Part shown: positions 1 through 7,066 of the stretch, in pieces
Numbering within the stretch: position 1 is the stretch's first letter
Layout: the number at the start of each line of letters is the position of its first letter
NCBI GenBank assembly: GCA_900771185.1
Contig: CAAGND010000307.1
Span: 1 to 10,538, forward strand
Reading direction: 5' to 3'
Origin: Clostridia bacterium
GTDB taxonomy: Bacteria; Bacillota; Clostridia; Oscillospirales; Acutalibacteraceae
Length of the DNA: 10,538 nucleotides
Position numbers and translations under genes: made by a program
Notes under the pieces: model-generated
Told to the model about the DNA's origin: nothing
What the model saw: the letters and a program-made list of their open reading frames with translations, nothing else
The model's database searches: none

Positions 1-62
1 AAGATGCCGAAAAGCACGAGCATTGAAACGAGGCTTGCGGGGATTTTCGCCGCATGGAACAT
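1..62 (-). CDS. possible 5' end of an unidentified gene leaving the window
   Basis: An open minus-strand frame begins at an ATG at 62-60 and runs off the left edge. It reads MFHAAKIPASLVSMLVLFGI, a short polar start turning hydrophobic, with the GC-rich third positions of the flanking genes, so it could be the start of a membrane protein. It lies just beyond the gpmI terminator. The only purine-rich stretch upstream, GGAAGG at 65-70, is just 2 bases from this ATG. It is 9 bases from an out-of-frame ATG at 55-53, whose frame has less natural codons. Twenty codons are too few to name a family. It may not be a gene at all. Confidence 0.25.
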   Translation of the reverse strand, partial: MFHAAKIPASLVSMLVLFGI

Positions 63-78
63 GTCCTTCCGGGGAACG

Positions 79-117
79 AAAAAAGGGAGCCCGACTTATT
101 TGCGGTCTCCCTTTTTG
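79..117 (-). terminator. intrinsic terminator after gpmI (bidirectional)
   Basis: A perfect 10-bp outer stem (80-89 with 107-116) and an inner CCG/CGG stem (91-93 with 103-105) enclose a short AT-rich loop. Read on the minus strand, the GGGAG stem is followed by six U (84-79). The plus strand also ends in a run of five T, so it could stop transcription both ways. It lies 18 bases past the gpmI stop and closes the glycolytic operon. Confidence 0.85.
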
Positions 118-134
118 TCTTGTTTTATAGATAA

Positions 135-1652
135 TTACTCAGCTATAAGGCTCTTACCCGTCATCTCTGCCGGCTGAGGAAGTTTCATTATCTCAAGCAT
201 TGTCGGCGCTATATCGCCGAGTCTGCCGCCCTCGCGCAGCTTGCACGGATAGCCCACAACAACAAACGGAACCGGGTTTGTCGTGTGCGGGGTGAAGGGC
301 TTGCCGTCATCGCCTATCATCTTATCGGCGTTGCCGTGGTCAGCGGTTATCAGAGTAACTCCGCCCTTTGAAGACACAAGGTCAACAAGCTTGCCCACGC
401 ACTCGTCAACAGCCTCGACGGCCTTGACTGCGGCATCGAACACGCCCGTGTGACCGACCATATCGCAGTTCGCAAAGTTTAAGATTATGGCGTCATAGAC
501 ATCCTCGTTTATCTTCGCCGTGAGGGTGTCGGTCACCTCATATGCGCTCATCTCCGGCTTGAGGTCGTAGGTCGCGACATCGGGAGAGTCGATAAGAATT
601 CTGTCCTCGCCATCATACACGGTCTCCTCGCCGCCGTTAAAGAAGAATGTTACGTGCGCATATTTTGTAAACTCCGCGATTCTTAACTGACGCAGTCCCG
701 CCTTGCTGAACACCTCGCCCAAAGGCATGGCGATACGCTCCGGCTTGAAGGCCACCTCAACATTCGGCATATCCGCATCATACTGCGTCATGCAGACATA
801 GAAGACCTTCGGGTTCTTTTCACGCTCAAAGCCGTCAAAGTTCGGGTCAACGAACGCTCTTGTCAGCTCTCTGGCTCTGTCGGGTCTGAAATTGAAGAAG
901 ATAATGCTGTCATTGTCGCTGACGGGCTCCGCCGTCTCGCTGACACAGGGGACTATGAACTCGTCCGTGACGCCGTCGGCATAGGACTTTTCCATCATCT
1001 GAGCCGGGCAGTCAAACTTCGGAGCGTCAAGAGATGTCATGGCACGATAGGTCTTTTCCACGCGGTCAAACTTACGCTCCCTGTCCATTGCGTAATAGCG
1101 TCCCTCAACCGTGGCTATTTTGCCCACGCCTATCTCCTGCGTCTTTTTATAAAGCTCCTCAATGAAGCCTCTGCCGGAGGTGGTGGAAACATCGCGTCCG
1201 TCCATAAGGCAATGGATAAACACCTTTTCAAGCCCGAAATCCTTCGCCATTTTAATAAGCGCGTAAAGATGGGTGTTGTGGCTGTGGACTCCGCCGTCTG
1301 AGAGCAGGCCGATAAGGTGCAGGGCGGAACCGTTCTTTTTGCAGTTCTCCATCGCGGCAACAAGCGCGGGGTTCTCAAAGAAGCTGCCGTCCTCTATCGC
1401 CTTCGTTATACGGACAAGCTCCTGATATACGACGCGACCGGCGCCTATATTGGTGTGACCGACCTCACTGTTGCCCATCTGCCCGTCCGGCAGACCGACA
1501 TCAAGACCCGATGCTCCGATATAGGTCATGGGGTTTTCCGCAAAAATTTTATCGAGATTTGGTTTCTTTGCCGCGGCAATGGCGTTGCCCTCGGTCTGAG
1601 GGTTGTGCCCAAAGCCGTCCATAATGCAAAGAAGCACAGGTTTTTTACTCAT
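135..1652 (-). CDS. gpmI: 2,3-bisphosphoglycerate-independent phosphoglycerate mutase
   Basis: It interconverts 3-phosphoglycerate and 2-phosphoglycerate in the cytoplasm during glycolysis and gluconeogenesis, through a phosphoserine intermediate at a two-metal, usually Mn-dependent, site. The 505-residue length is normal for the family. The alkaline-phosphatase-like half shows MDGFGHN with metal ligand D12 and the nucleophile Ser62 in MGNSEVGH. The inserted phosphotransferase domain has SDGGVHSH (118-125) and DGRD (151-154). The C-terminal half returns D397 and H401 in NCDMVGH, D438-H439 in TADHGN, and H456. No key residue is missing. The ATG at 1652 has AAAGGA 9-10 bases upstream. It is the last gene of the pgk-tpiA-gpmI cluster, 49 bases after tpiA, and is followed by a terminator. 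Confidence 0.97.
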   Translation of the reverse strand: MSKKPVLLCIMDGFGHNPQTEGNAIAAAKKPNLDKIFAENPMTYIGASGLDVGLPDGQMGNSEVGHTNIGAGRVVYQELVRITKAIEDGSFFENPALVAAMENCKKNGSALHLIGLLSDGGVHSHNTHLYALIKMAKDFGLEKVFIHCLMDGRDVSTTSGRGFIEELYKKTQEIGVGKIATVEGRYYAMDRERKFDRVEKTYRAMTSLDAPKFDCPAQMMEKSYADGVTDEFIVPCVSETAEPVSDNDSIIFFNFRPDRARELTRAFVDPNFDGFEREKNPKVFYVCMTQYDADMPNVEVAFKPERIAMPLGEVFSKAGLRQLRIAEFTKYAHVTFFFNGGEETVYDGEDRILIDSPDVATYDLKPEMSAYEVTDTLTAKINEDVYDAIILNFANCDMVGHTGVFDAAVKAVEAVDECVGKLVDLVSSKGGVTLITADHGNADKMIGDDGKPFTPHTTNPVPFVVVGYPCKLREGGRLGDIAPTMLEIMKLPQPAEMTGKSLIAE

Positions 1653-1701
1653 GTGAAACTGTCCTTTCGGAAATTATTTACCGCGCGGGAACCTGTCTGC
1701 A

Positions 1702-2469
1702 TCAGACGCTGGCAGCCTTGACAATAGCGTTGAATTTTTCCGCCACAAGAGACGCGCCGCCGATAAGACCGCCGTCAACGTCGGGCTGCGCAAGCAGCTC
1801 CGCAGCATTGCCGTCATTCATCGATCCGCCGTACTGGATAACCACGGTGTCCGCGGCGTCCTTGCCGTAAAGTCTGCCGATGAGTGAACGGATAACAGCG
1901 CAGACCTCGTTGGCCTGTTCGGGTGTTGCGGTCTCGCCTGTGCCGATAGCCCATACAGGCTCATATGCAATAATGATATTTTTAAGCTCCTCCGCCGAAA
2001 CGCCGCCGAGCGCTATCTCGGTCTGAGCGCTGACAATCTGAGCTGTGATACCGTCTTTGCGCTCTGAGAGAACCTCACCGACGCAGAGAATAACCTTGAG
2101 TCCCTCGTTGAGAGCGGCTCTCACACGGTTGCGGACAGTTACATCCGTCTCGCCGAAATACTGACGGCGCTCACTGTGACCGATGATTACATAGGGTACT
2201 CCGGCCGCCTTGAGCATCTTGGCACTGACCTCTCCGGTGAATGCGCCCTTTTCAGCCCAGTGGCAGTTTTCAGCGCCTATTTTTATGTTACTGCCCTCGG
2301 CGGCTTCCATAGCCGCATAGAGATCGATATAAGGCACGCAGCAGACGACCTCGCAGTCCGCGTCCTTCACAAGGGGCTTGAGCTCTTCAATCAGGGCTTT
2401 TGCCTCGTCAGGGGTTTTGTTCATCTTCCAGTTACCCGCGATAACGGGCTTTCTGAGAGCTTTGTTCAT
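1702..2469 (-). CDS. tpiA: triosephosphate isomerase
   Basis: It interconverts dihydroxyacetone phosphate and glyceraldehyde 3-phosphate as a cytoplasmic TIM barrel. The 255-residue protein has the full active site: N13 and K15 in NWKMNK, electrophile H98 in GHSERR, the catalytic base E170 in AYEPVWAIGTG with flexible loop 6, and the phosphate-binding YGGSMN and GGLIGGASL segments. The frame stays open 20 codons further upstream. The ATG at 2469 is preferred because AAAGGA lies 9 bases before it and because the protein then begins as relatives do. It is the middle gene of the pgk-tpiA-gpmI operon. The 241 bases between pgk and this gene hold two structured segments (2500-2527 and 2573-2710), so expression may differ from that of pgk. 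Confidence 0.97.
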   Translation of the reverse strand: MNKALRKPVIAGNWKMNKTPDEAKALIEELKPLVKDADCEVVCCVPYIDLYAAMEAAEGSNIKIGAENCHWAEKGAFTGEVSAKMLKAAGVPYVIIGHSERRQYFGETDVTVRNRVRAALNEGLKVILCVGEVLSERKDGITAQIVSAQTEIALGGVSAEELKNIIIAYEPVWAIGTGETATPEQANEVCAVIRSLIGRLYGKDAADTVVIQYGGSMNDGNAAELLAQPDVDGGLIGGASLVAEKFNAIVKAASV

Positions 2470-2499
2470 CTTGAAACATCCTTTCAGTTTTTTGACAAT

Positions 2500-2527
2500 G
2501 CGGGAACCGTCAAAAAGCGGTTCCCGC
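2500..2527 (-). other. 10-bp hairpin in the tpiA leader
   Basis: A perfect 10-bp GC-rich stem (2500-2509 with 2518-2527) with an 8-base loop lies 30 bases upstream of the tpiA start in the mRNA. Neither strand has a U-tract directly after it, so it is not a standard terminator. A role in transcript processing or stability between pgk and tpiA is possible but only inferred. Confidence 0.6.
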
Positions 2528-2572
2528 AAATAATACGCACCATTAATTACGGTCCGCGTTTTAAAAATTTCA

Positions 2573-2710
2573 TTCCGGATTCAGACCTGGAAAAATTGTG
2601 TGTGACTAAGCGCAGGGTTTTGGGAATAAGGGAGCGTACGTTGTGTGCGTGACCGAAAGTCACAAGTTCCTGCAACGCAGGGTAACACAATTTGGCAACG
2701 GTCTGAGGAA
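2573..2710 (-). repeat. nested inverted-repeat element between pgk and tpiA
   Basis: This segment starts directly after the pgk stop codon in the mRNA and is built from nested complementary arms. The outer arm is TCAGACC/GGTCTGA (2581-2587 with 2700-2706), flanked by TTCC/GGAA (2573-2576 with 2707-2710). Inside it is AAATTGTGT/ACACAATTT (2593-2601 with 2685-2693). The interior has hairpins CCTGC-AAC-GCAGG (2669-2681) and GTGAC/GTCAC (2649-2653 with 2659-2663). The second of these competes with TGTGACT/AGTCACA (2601-2607 with 2658-2664). It has no convincing coding frame. It could be a mobile intergenic repeat or a structured intercistronic RNA. I do not recognise a known family. Confidence 0.55.
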
Positions 2711-3901
2711 TTATTTTTCGTTGAGTGCGGCAATACCGGGCAGCTCCTTGCCCTCAAGGAACTCAAGGGACGCGCCGCCGCCTGTGGAGATGTGGCTCAT
2801 CTTATCGGCAAAGCCGAGCTTCTGAACCGCAGCCGCAGAGTCGCCGCCGCCGATGATGGAGATAGCGCCGCTCTCGGCAACAGCAGTCGCAACAGCTATT
2901 GTGCCGTTGGCGAAGTGATCCCACTCGGATACGCCCATCGGTCCGTTCCAGATAACGGTGCCGCTACCCTTAACTGCATCCGCGAAAAGTGCTCTGGTTT
3001 TGGGGCCGATATCAAGGCCCATCCAGCCTTCGGGGAACTCATCGGAGTTGATGGTCTGATACTCAGTATCGGCGTCGAACTCCTTGCCGACAACATTGTC
3101 GATGGGAAGAAGGAACTTAACGCCCTTTTCAGCCGCCTTATTCATCATATCCTTGGCAAGCTCAACCTTGTCCTCCTCGACAAGTGAGGTGCCGACATGG
3201 TAGCCCTTGGCGACAAAGAAAGTATAAGCCATTCCTCCGCCGACGATAAGGGTGTCGACCTTGTCGAGCAGGTTGTTGATAACGCCTATCTTATCAGAAA
3301 CCTTCGCACCGCCGAGAATGGCGACAAGCGGTCTCTTCGGGTTCTCAAGAGCGCCGCCCATAAACTCGATTTCTTTCTGGATAAGGTAGCCGCATACTGC
3401 GGGGAGATAATCGGCAACGCCTGTTGTGGAGGAGTGTGCTCTGTGAGCCGAGCCGAACGCATCGTTGACATATATCTCAGCCAGCGAAGCCAGAGCCTTT
3501 GAGAACTCGGGATCGTTCTTTGTCTCCTCAGCGTGGAAGCGGACGTTCTCAAGCAGCATAACGTCGCCGTCCTTGAGCTCTGCGGCAAGCGCCTGTGCGC
3601 TCTCGCCGACAACATCCTTGGCCATCTTCACTTCCTTGCCAAGCAGCTCGGAAAGTCTCTTCGCAACAGGTGCGAGAGAAAACTCGGGCTTAAACTCACC
3701 CTTGGGTCTGCCGAGATGTGAGCAGAGGATAACCTTTGCATTGTGGTCTATAAGATATTTGATTGTGGGAAGAGAAGCGACTATTCTCTTGTCGCTTGTG
3801 ATTTCCCCGTCCTTGAGCGGTACGTTAAAGTCACAGCGTACCAGCACTTTTTTTCCGGAAACGTTAATGTCCTCAACTGTCTTTTTGTTAAGCGCGCTCA
3901 T
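2711..3901 (-). CDS. pgk: phosphoglycerate kinase
   Basis: It transfers phosphate between 1,3-bisphosphoglycerate and ADP, making ATP in glycolysis, in the cytoplasm. The 396-residue, two-lobed protein is a normal length. The N-terminal lobe binds the glycerate phosphate through R22, D24 and N26 in VRCDFNVP, H62 and R65 in SHLGRPKG, and the [14 protein letters not shown] block. The C-terminal lobe has [27 protein letters not shown], and the nucleotide-phosphate loop GGGDSAAAV at 351-359. It ends in the usual [18 protein letters not shown] segment. The ATG at 3901 has AAAGGA 9 bases upstream. It is the first gene of the pgk-tpiA-gpmI operon, reading from the promoter at 3961-3989. The usual partner gap does not lie upstream, where the tRNA region begins. 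Confidence 0.98.
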   Translation of the reverse strand: MSALNKKTVEDINVSGKKVLVRCDFNVPLKDGEITSDKRIVASLPTIKYLIDHNAKVILCSHLGRPKGEFKPEFSLAPVAKRLSELLGKEVKMAKDVVGESAQALAAELKDGDVMLLENVRFHAEETKNDPEFSKALASLAEIYVNDAFGSAHRAHSSTTGVADYLPAVCGYLIQKEIEFMGGALENPKRPLVAILGGAKVSDKIGVINNLLDKVDTLIVGGGMAYTFFVAKGYHVGTSLVEEDKVELAKDMMNKAAEKGVKFLLPIDNVVGKEFDADTEYQTINSDEFPEGWMGLDIGPKTRALFADAVKGSGTVIWNGPMGVSEWDHFANGTIAVATAVAESGAISIIGGGDSAAAVQKLGFADKMSHISTGGGASLEFLEGKELPGIAALNEK

Positions 3902-3960
3902 TTTTCATCGTCCTTTCAAAAACATAGTCAGCCATATTTTAGTTATTTGCGCTAAAGCTT

Positions 3961-3989
3961 ATTTTATAACATAAATGTGAATTTTTCAA
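3961..3989 (-). promoter_or_regulatory. sigma-A promoter of the pgk operon
   Basis: On the minus strand the -35 is TTGAAA (3989-3984) and the -10 is TAAAAT (3966-3961), with a 17-base spacer. Transcription would begin near 3954, giving a leader of about 50 bases before the pgk start. It is the only good match in the AT-rich gap upstream of pgk. Confidence 0.75.
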
Positions 3990-4059
3990 GTTGTTTATGT
4001 TGTAGAATGTTCCATAAAAAGCCCTTGTTTTGCTCATCTTTACGTTTATTTTTTTCTGC

Positions 4060-4088
4060 TTGACTTTGCAGGCGCTTTTTGTTAGAAT
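4060..4088 (+). promoter_or_regulatory. sigma-A promoter of the tRNA-Arg unit
   Basis: The -35 TTGACT (4060-4065) and -10 TAGAAT (4083-4088) are separated by 17 bases. The -10 ends 14 bases before the first base of the broken tRNA-Arg copy at 4103, the spacing expected of a native tRNA promoter. It probably also serves the intact tRNA at 4266, which lacks an evident promoter of its own. Confidence 0.75.
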
Positions 4089-4102
4089 ATTTTTTACGTT
4101 AA

Positions 4103-4235
4103 GCCCCCTTAGTTAAATGGATATAAGAACCTGATGCTTCGCATCAGAACCTTGTTACTCGCTCCGCGGTTATAAGAACCCGATGCTTCGCATCAGAACC
4201 TTGTTACTCGCTTCGCTCGTAATAACAAACCCTCC
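4103..4235 (+). pseudogene. broken 5' half of a tRNA-Arg gene
   Basis: Bases 4103-4126 match the first 24 bases of the intact tRNA-Arg at 4266: the acceptor strand and most of the D arm. The match then breaks at a 99-bp insertion (4127-4225). It resumes at 4226-4235 with the rest of the D stem and anticodon stem, minus one C, and stops inside the anticodon loop. Removing 4127-4225 restores a continuous tRNA 5' half. No 3' half follows. A matching 3' half lies almost 4 kb away at 8134-8176. With the promoter 14 bases upstream, this looks like the original tRNA locus, now split and dead. Confidence 0.75.
4127..4225 (+). repeat. two tandem 49/50-bp hairpin units inserted in the tRNA D arm
   Basis: Unit 1 (4127-4175, 49 bp) and unit 2 (4176-4225, 50 bp) are nearly identical. 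Each begins GAACC, carries a hairpin of the form GATGC-TTC-GCATC, continues CAGAACCTTGTTACTCGCT, and ends in ATAA. They differ at one base of the hairpin stem and in a few bases near the end. The tRNA sequence ATAA just before the insertion (4123-4126) equals the unit ends. The units therefore could have arisen by insertion with a 4-base duplication, or by tandem expansion. There are no spacers, so it is not a CRISPR array. Confidence 0.85.
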
Positions 4236-4265
4236 AGGTCAATAAAATTAAAAATTTATATATCC

Positions 4266-4340
4266 GCCCCCTTAGTTAAATGGATATAACAAACCCCTCC
4301 TAAGGGTTAGTTGTCAGTTCGATTCTGGCAGGGGGTGCCA
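4266..4340 (+). tRNA. tRNA-Arg (anticodon CCU)
   Basis: It folds as a full cloverleaf of 75 bases with an encoded CCA. The acceptor GCCCCCT/AGGGGGT has a G-U first pair. The D stem is GTTA/TAAC (4275-4290). The anticodon stem AACCC/GGGTT carries loop CTCCTAA (4297-4303) with anticodon CCT at 4299-4301. The variable loop has 4 bases. The T stem GTCAG/CTGGC has loop TTCGATT. The discriminator is G. It reads AGG codons. No promoter is visible in the AT-rich 30 bases just upstream, so it probably depends on the promoter at 4060-4088. Bases from 4297 onward are duplicated at 8134-8176, marking an integration site. Confidence 0.93.
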
Positions 4341-4348
4341 CAAAGAAT

Positions 4349-4395
4349 GCCTGAAAGCCTTGATTTTACAAGGTTTTCAGGCGTTTCCTCTTTTG
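4349..4395 (+). terminator. terminator after tRNA-Arg
   Basis: A 14-bp stem (4349-4362 with 4369-4382, one G-U pair) with a 6-base loop begins 9 bases after the tRNA CCA end. It is followed by GTTTCCTCTTTT. The tract is interrupted by C, so termination may be incomplete. Confidence 0.7.
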
Positions 4396-4508
4396 AGCGT
4401 TTTGATTTTTCAGCCAAAAAACTCGAAGCCCGAGTCCGTCAACGGACGGAAAGCATACAGTAAACTTTTCGCCTAAGCAGGTGTAAGGCGGCTCAAGAAA
4501 AATTAGCA
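4396..4508. other. non-coding spacer between tRNA and AraC gene
   Basis: No supported gene. The stretch holds two small hairpins: TCCGTC/GACGGA (4435-4450) and CGCCT/AGGCG (4470-4490). A minus-strand frame stays open through much of it but has no start codon with a ribosome binding site. No integrase-like motif is readable. Confidence 0.5.
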
Positions 4509-4540
4509 AGAAAAATCGGTGTTTTGCTAATAAAAACACC
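4509..4540 (-). terminator. terminator after the AraC-family gene
   Basis: On the minus strand, GGTGTTTT and its complement AAAACACC (4540-4533 with 4525-4518) form an 8-bp stem with a 7-base loop. GA and five U follow (4515-4511). It lies about 70 bases past the regulator's stop codon. A second weaker stem, ACAGAAAA/TTTTCTGT (4556-4563 with 4576-4583), sits between them. Confidence 0.65.
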
Positions 4541-4612
4541 CTCTCTGCTAATACGACAGAAAAAAACTGAAAGTCTTTTCTGTTCCTAATAAAAACCTTT
4601 CCTGCTTTCTAA

Positions 4613-5422
4613 TTATATAATTGCTGATTTGTATTTATAGTCCTTTAAAGACATTCCGGTATGGTATTTAAAAAACTTGCGCATCAATTCAGAGGAACCA
4701 AAACCCAAATTTTCTGCAATTTCTTTGGTGGAGTATTTTGAATATTTCAGTAACATTTTAATTTTTATAATCATCTTTTCACTGTTGATCGTGCTTAAGC
4801 ATTTGTTGCTGTATTTTTTTACTATGCGGTTAAGATGTGCAACAGTACAGCTCATTGCAGTTGCGGCTTGCTCGGCTGTTGTATAATTTGATACCTCCAG
4901 CCATTCACAGAGTTTTTGGTACAATCCTCGTTCAGCGGAATATGAAGCAGACAGAATATTTAACATATTAAGTACATTTAGCAACAGCGCCTCGTTAACA
5001 CCGCTTATCGTGTTAATATAAAACTTGTTGTAGTAAATTCTGTTGATACAGTCAATTGTTTCCATAGGAGCTTCAAATATTCGGATACTTTCACTGAAAA
5101 GCGGGATATGTTCATTTGAATATTCAAACAAGATTTCAATAACATCGGCAGATTCGATAGCTGAAAATTTATAATTTGCGTATGGGGATATATACAATGT
5201 TATCTTTTTTATTTTGTTATCGCCTGTCGACATACTACCCGAAGTAACTAAAATCAATGTCTTGCTTGAAGCAATTTTTGGACAAAGGTCATTTTCCTTT
5301 TCGATGCGGCGTTTCTCAATTTTGGAGATCCTCAGGAAAAACTGTTCGGCATCGCGTTTTCCAAAACTGTAATTTTTATTATCATTAACTGTATAATCAT
5401 ATCGTATTTTTTCCTGTTTCAA
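4613..5422 (-). CDS. AraC-family transcriptional regulator of the fructan genes
   Basis: A 269-residue DNA-binding regulator. The C-terminal ~100 residues form the AraC/XylS domain. Its first helix-turn-helix lies near 181-204 (TTAEQAATAMSCTVAHLNRI). Its second lies near 230-258 (STKEIAENLGF followed by MRKFFKYHTGMSLKDY, the usual signature). The N-terminal ~170 residues are strand-rich and probably a cupin-like sugar-sensing domain, but I see no clear signature there. The start is TTG at 5422, chosen because AAGGAA lies 9 bases upstream (5432-5437) and no in-frame ATG fits. It is transcribed divergently from the GH32 gene across 86 bases, so it very likely controls that promoter, presumably responding to a fructoside or fructose. 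Its base composition is AT-rich like the rest of the island. Confidence 0.9.
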   Translation of the reverse strand: MKQEKIRYDYTVNDNKNYSFGKRDAEQFFLRISKIEKRRIEKENDLCPKIASSKTLILVTSGSMSTGDNKIKKITLYISPYANYKFSAIESADVIEILFEYSNEHIPLFSESIRIFEAPMETIDCINRIYYNKFYINTISGVNEALLLNVLNMLNILSASYSAERGLYQKLCEWLEVSNYTTAEQAATAMSCTVAHLNRIVKKYSNKCLSTINSEKMIIKIKMLLKYSKYSTKEIAENLGFGSSELMRKFFKYHTGMSLKDYKYKSAII

Positions 5423-5435
5423 CTTATATTTTTCC

Positions 5436-5464
5436 TTGTAATATAAATAAGCTTACTATATAAT
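5436..5464 (+). promoter_or_regulatory. sigma-A promoter of the GH32-fructokinase operon
   Basis: The -35 TTGTAA (5436-5441) and consensus -10 TATAAT (5459-5464) are 17 bases apart. Transcription would begin near 5471, about 38 bases before the GH32 start. The weak -35 fits a promoter that needs an activator such as the divergent AraC-family protein. A second TATAAT at 5485-5490 has no matching -35. No convincing promoter was found for the regulator on the other strand, although TATGAT lies at 5468-5463. Confidence 0.6.
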
Positions 5465-5508
5465 CATAGTTAAAGTACGACATTTATAATAACAAGGTGG
5501 TTTTTCAG

Positions 5509-7059
5509 ATGAGAATAACTGTAAAGAATAATTATCTGATTTTTCCTGTTAATACGCTGGTAACAGGTAAACGGTTAACCTTTAGTCGGGACAATAAAAC
5601 GGTTTACGATTTAAATATAAAGATTGATTATTTTAATCCAAATTTTTATGCCTATATTGATGTTTCAAGGTTTATCGGACAAACGGTAGATATATCGGTT
5701 AATCCGCAAATAAAACTTGATTTTCGTGTTTCAGATGAAATAGATATTGATAATTTGTACAGTGAGCCCATGCGTCCGCAGATTCACTTTACAACTAAAA
5801 ATGGGTGGATTAACGACCCTAACGGTCTGATTTTCATAGATGGTACATATCATATGTTCTACCAATATAATCCCACCGAAAGCAATTGGGATAATATGCA
5901 TTGGGGACATGCGACAAGTACGGATTTGTTGCATTGGACAGAGCAAAAAACTGCCCTTTTCCCTGATGAGAGAGGCACTATGTTTTCGGGTTCCGGTGTT
6001 TTAGATGAAAAAAATCTGCTAGGCAAGAATACTGACACTAAAAAAGCCGCTTTGCTCTATTATACAACAACAGTTCCTTTTGCTCAGTGCCTTTCCTATT
6101 CTACGGACGGTTTTGAAACAATAGAAAGGTATGCAGATAATCCGATAATTCCGCACATTGTAGATGCAAACCGAGACCCCAAGGTAATCTTTTGCGATGA
6201 GCTTGACTGTTATATATTGGCACTATATTTGAAGAACGATATTTATTGTATTTTCAAGTCTGATGATTTGGTTAATTGGGAAGAATTGCAACGGCTGAGA
6301 GTACCGGGGGATGATGAATGTCCCGATATTTTTCCGCTTGAAAGTCAAGACGGAAACCGCAGATGGGTTTTCAGCGGTGCTCACGGCAGATATTTGGTCG
6401 GAAATTTTGAGAACGGTATATTTGAACCCGAACAAGAGGCAATTTCTCAACACTACGGTGATTCCGCCTATGCGGCACAGACTTTCAGCAATCTTCCGAA
6501 TGGTCGTATTGTTCAAATTGCCTGGGATAGATGGAATATTCCGGCTAGCGGATTTAACGGACAAATGGGAATACCGACCGAACTGTCACTGAATTTGTTT
6601 GATGGTACATATTATCTTGAAGCAATGCCTATAAAAGAAATCGAAACCTTGTATAACAGTTCCGAGCATTATAAAAACATAAAAATCTCATGCAATAATG
6701 ATTTTTCCGTGCGGCTTAAAGATACACCGTACATCTTTAAAATAGAGGGTATAAATAATAACTGCGGTGTGACAGAAATGCAGGTTTTCGGGAGAAAAAT
6801 TCAATTTAATTTAAATAAAAACGAAATAACCGTCGAAAAAAACTGTGCGCCGATTACATTGACGGCAACAAAAAACAATATTACAATTATTGTTGACAGA
6901 TGCAGCATCGAAATATTTGCAGACGGCGGTAAAATTTATATGTCCTGTTTAGATAACGATACTCTTTGTGATCGCAATATACCGTATTTCTTTATCAAAT
7001 CCGACAGCGAAACGGTGATTGAAACAATGGAAATACACTCATTAAATTCTATTTGGTGA
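5509..7059 (+). CDS. GH32 beta-fructofuranosidase (levanase/exo-inulinase type)
   Basis: It hydrolyses terminal beta-fructofuranosyl bonds in sucrose, levan or inulin oligomers, releasing fructose. The 516-residue protein has a strand-rich N-terminal extension of about 90 residues. The five-bladed propeller follows with the three GH32 signatures: WINDPNG (nucleophile D103), RDPK (transition-state residue D223) and ECPD (acid/base E270). The C-terminal beta-sandwich has RCSIEIFADGG. The catalytic domain reads more like levanase/fructan beta-fructosidase (RPQIHFT, MHWGHATSTDLLHW) than like the shorter sucrose-6-phosphate hydrolases. No signal peptide is visible, so it should act in the cytoplasm on imported sugars. 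The ATG at 5509 is preferred over a GTG at 5497 because AGGTGG lies 8 bases before the ATG and includes that GTG. Fructokinase follows 7 bases downstream. Confidence 0.93.
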   Translation: MRITVKNNYLIFPVNTLVTGKRLTFSRDNKTVYDLNIKIDYFNPNFYAYIDVSRFIGQTVDISVNPQIKLDFRVSDEIDIDNLYSEPMRPQIHFTTKNGWINDPNGLIFIDGTYHMFYQYNPTESNWDNMHWGHATSTDLLHWTEQKTALFPDERGTMFSGSGVLDEKNLLGKNTDTKKAALLYYTTTVPFAQCLSYSTDGFETIERYADNPIIPHIVDANRDPKVIFCDELDCYILALYLKNDIYCIFKSDDLVNWEELQRLRVPGDDECPDIFPLESQDGNRRWVFSGAHGRYLVGNFENGIFEPEQEAISQHYGDSAYAAQTFSNLPNGRIVQIAWDRWNIPASGFNGQMGIPTELSLNLFDGTYYLEAMPIKEIETLYNSSEHYKNIKISCNNDFSVRLKDTPYIFKIEGINNNCGVTEMQVFGRKIQFNLNKNEITVEKNCAPITLTATKNNITIIVDRCSIEIFADGGKIYMSCLDNDTLCDRNIPYFFIKSDSETVIETMEIHSLNSIW

Positions 7060-7066
7060 TAACTGT

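Noticed and set aside
2470..2529. Longer N-terminal form of triosephosphate isomerase starting at 2529
   Set aside because: The extra 20 residues are not family-like and would bury the AAAGGA site that fits the ATG at 2469. The upstream part also overlaps the hairpin at 2500-2527.
2473..2710. T-box or known riboswitch in the pgk-tpiA gap
   Set aside because: No T-box sequence, no terminator/antiterminator pair with a U-tract, and no riboswitch core that I recognise. Kept only as a structured repeat.
4127..4225. CRISPR-like tandem repeats with palindromes
   Set aside because: Only two units, directly adjacent with no spacers, and inserted within a tRNA gene; no cas genes nearby.
4391..4612. 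Remnant of an integrase or small gene between the tRNA and the AraC-family gene
   Set aside because: Both strands lack a start codon with a ribosome binding site, and no recombinase motif can be read. The open minus-strand frame looks incidental.
5497..5508. GTG at 5497 as the start of the GH32 gene
   Set aside because: It lies inside the AGGTGG Shine-Dalgarno; the ATG at 5509 has 8-base spacing.
5423..5508. CcpA catabolite (cre) site in the regulator-GH32 gap
   Set aside because: No stretch matches the cre consensus well enough. Only AT-rich promoter-like elements are visible.
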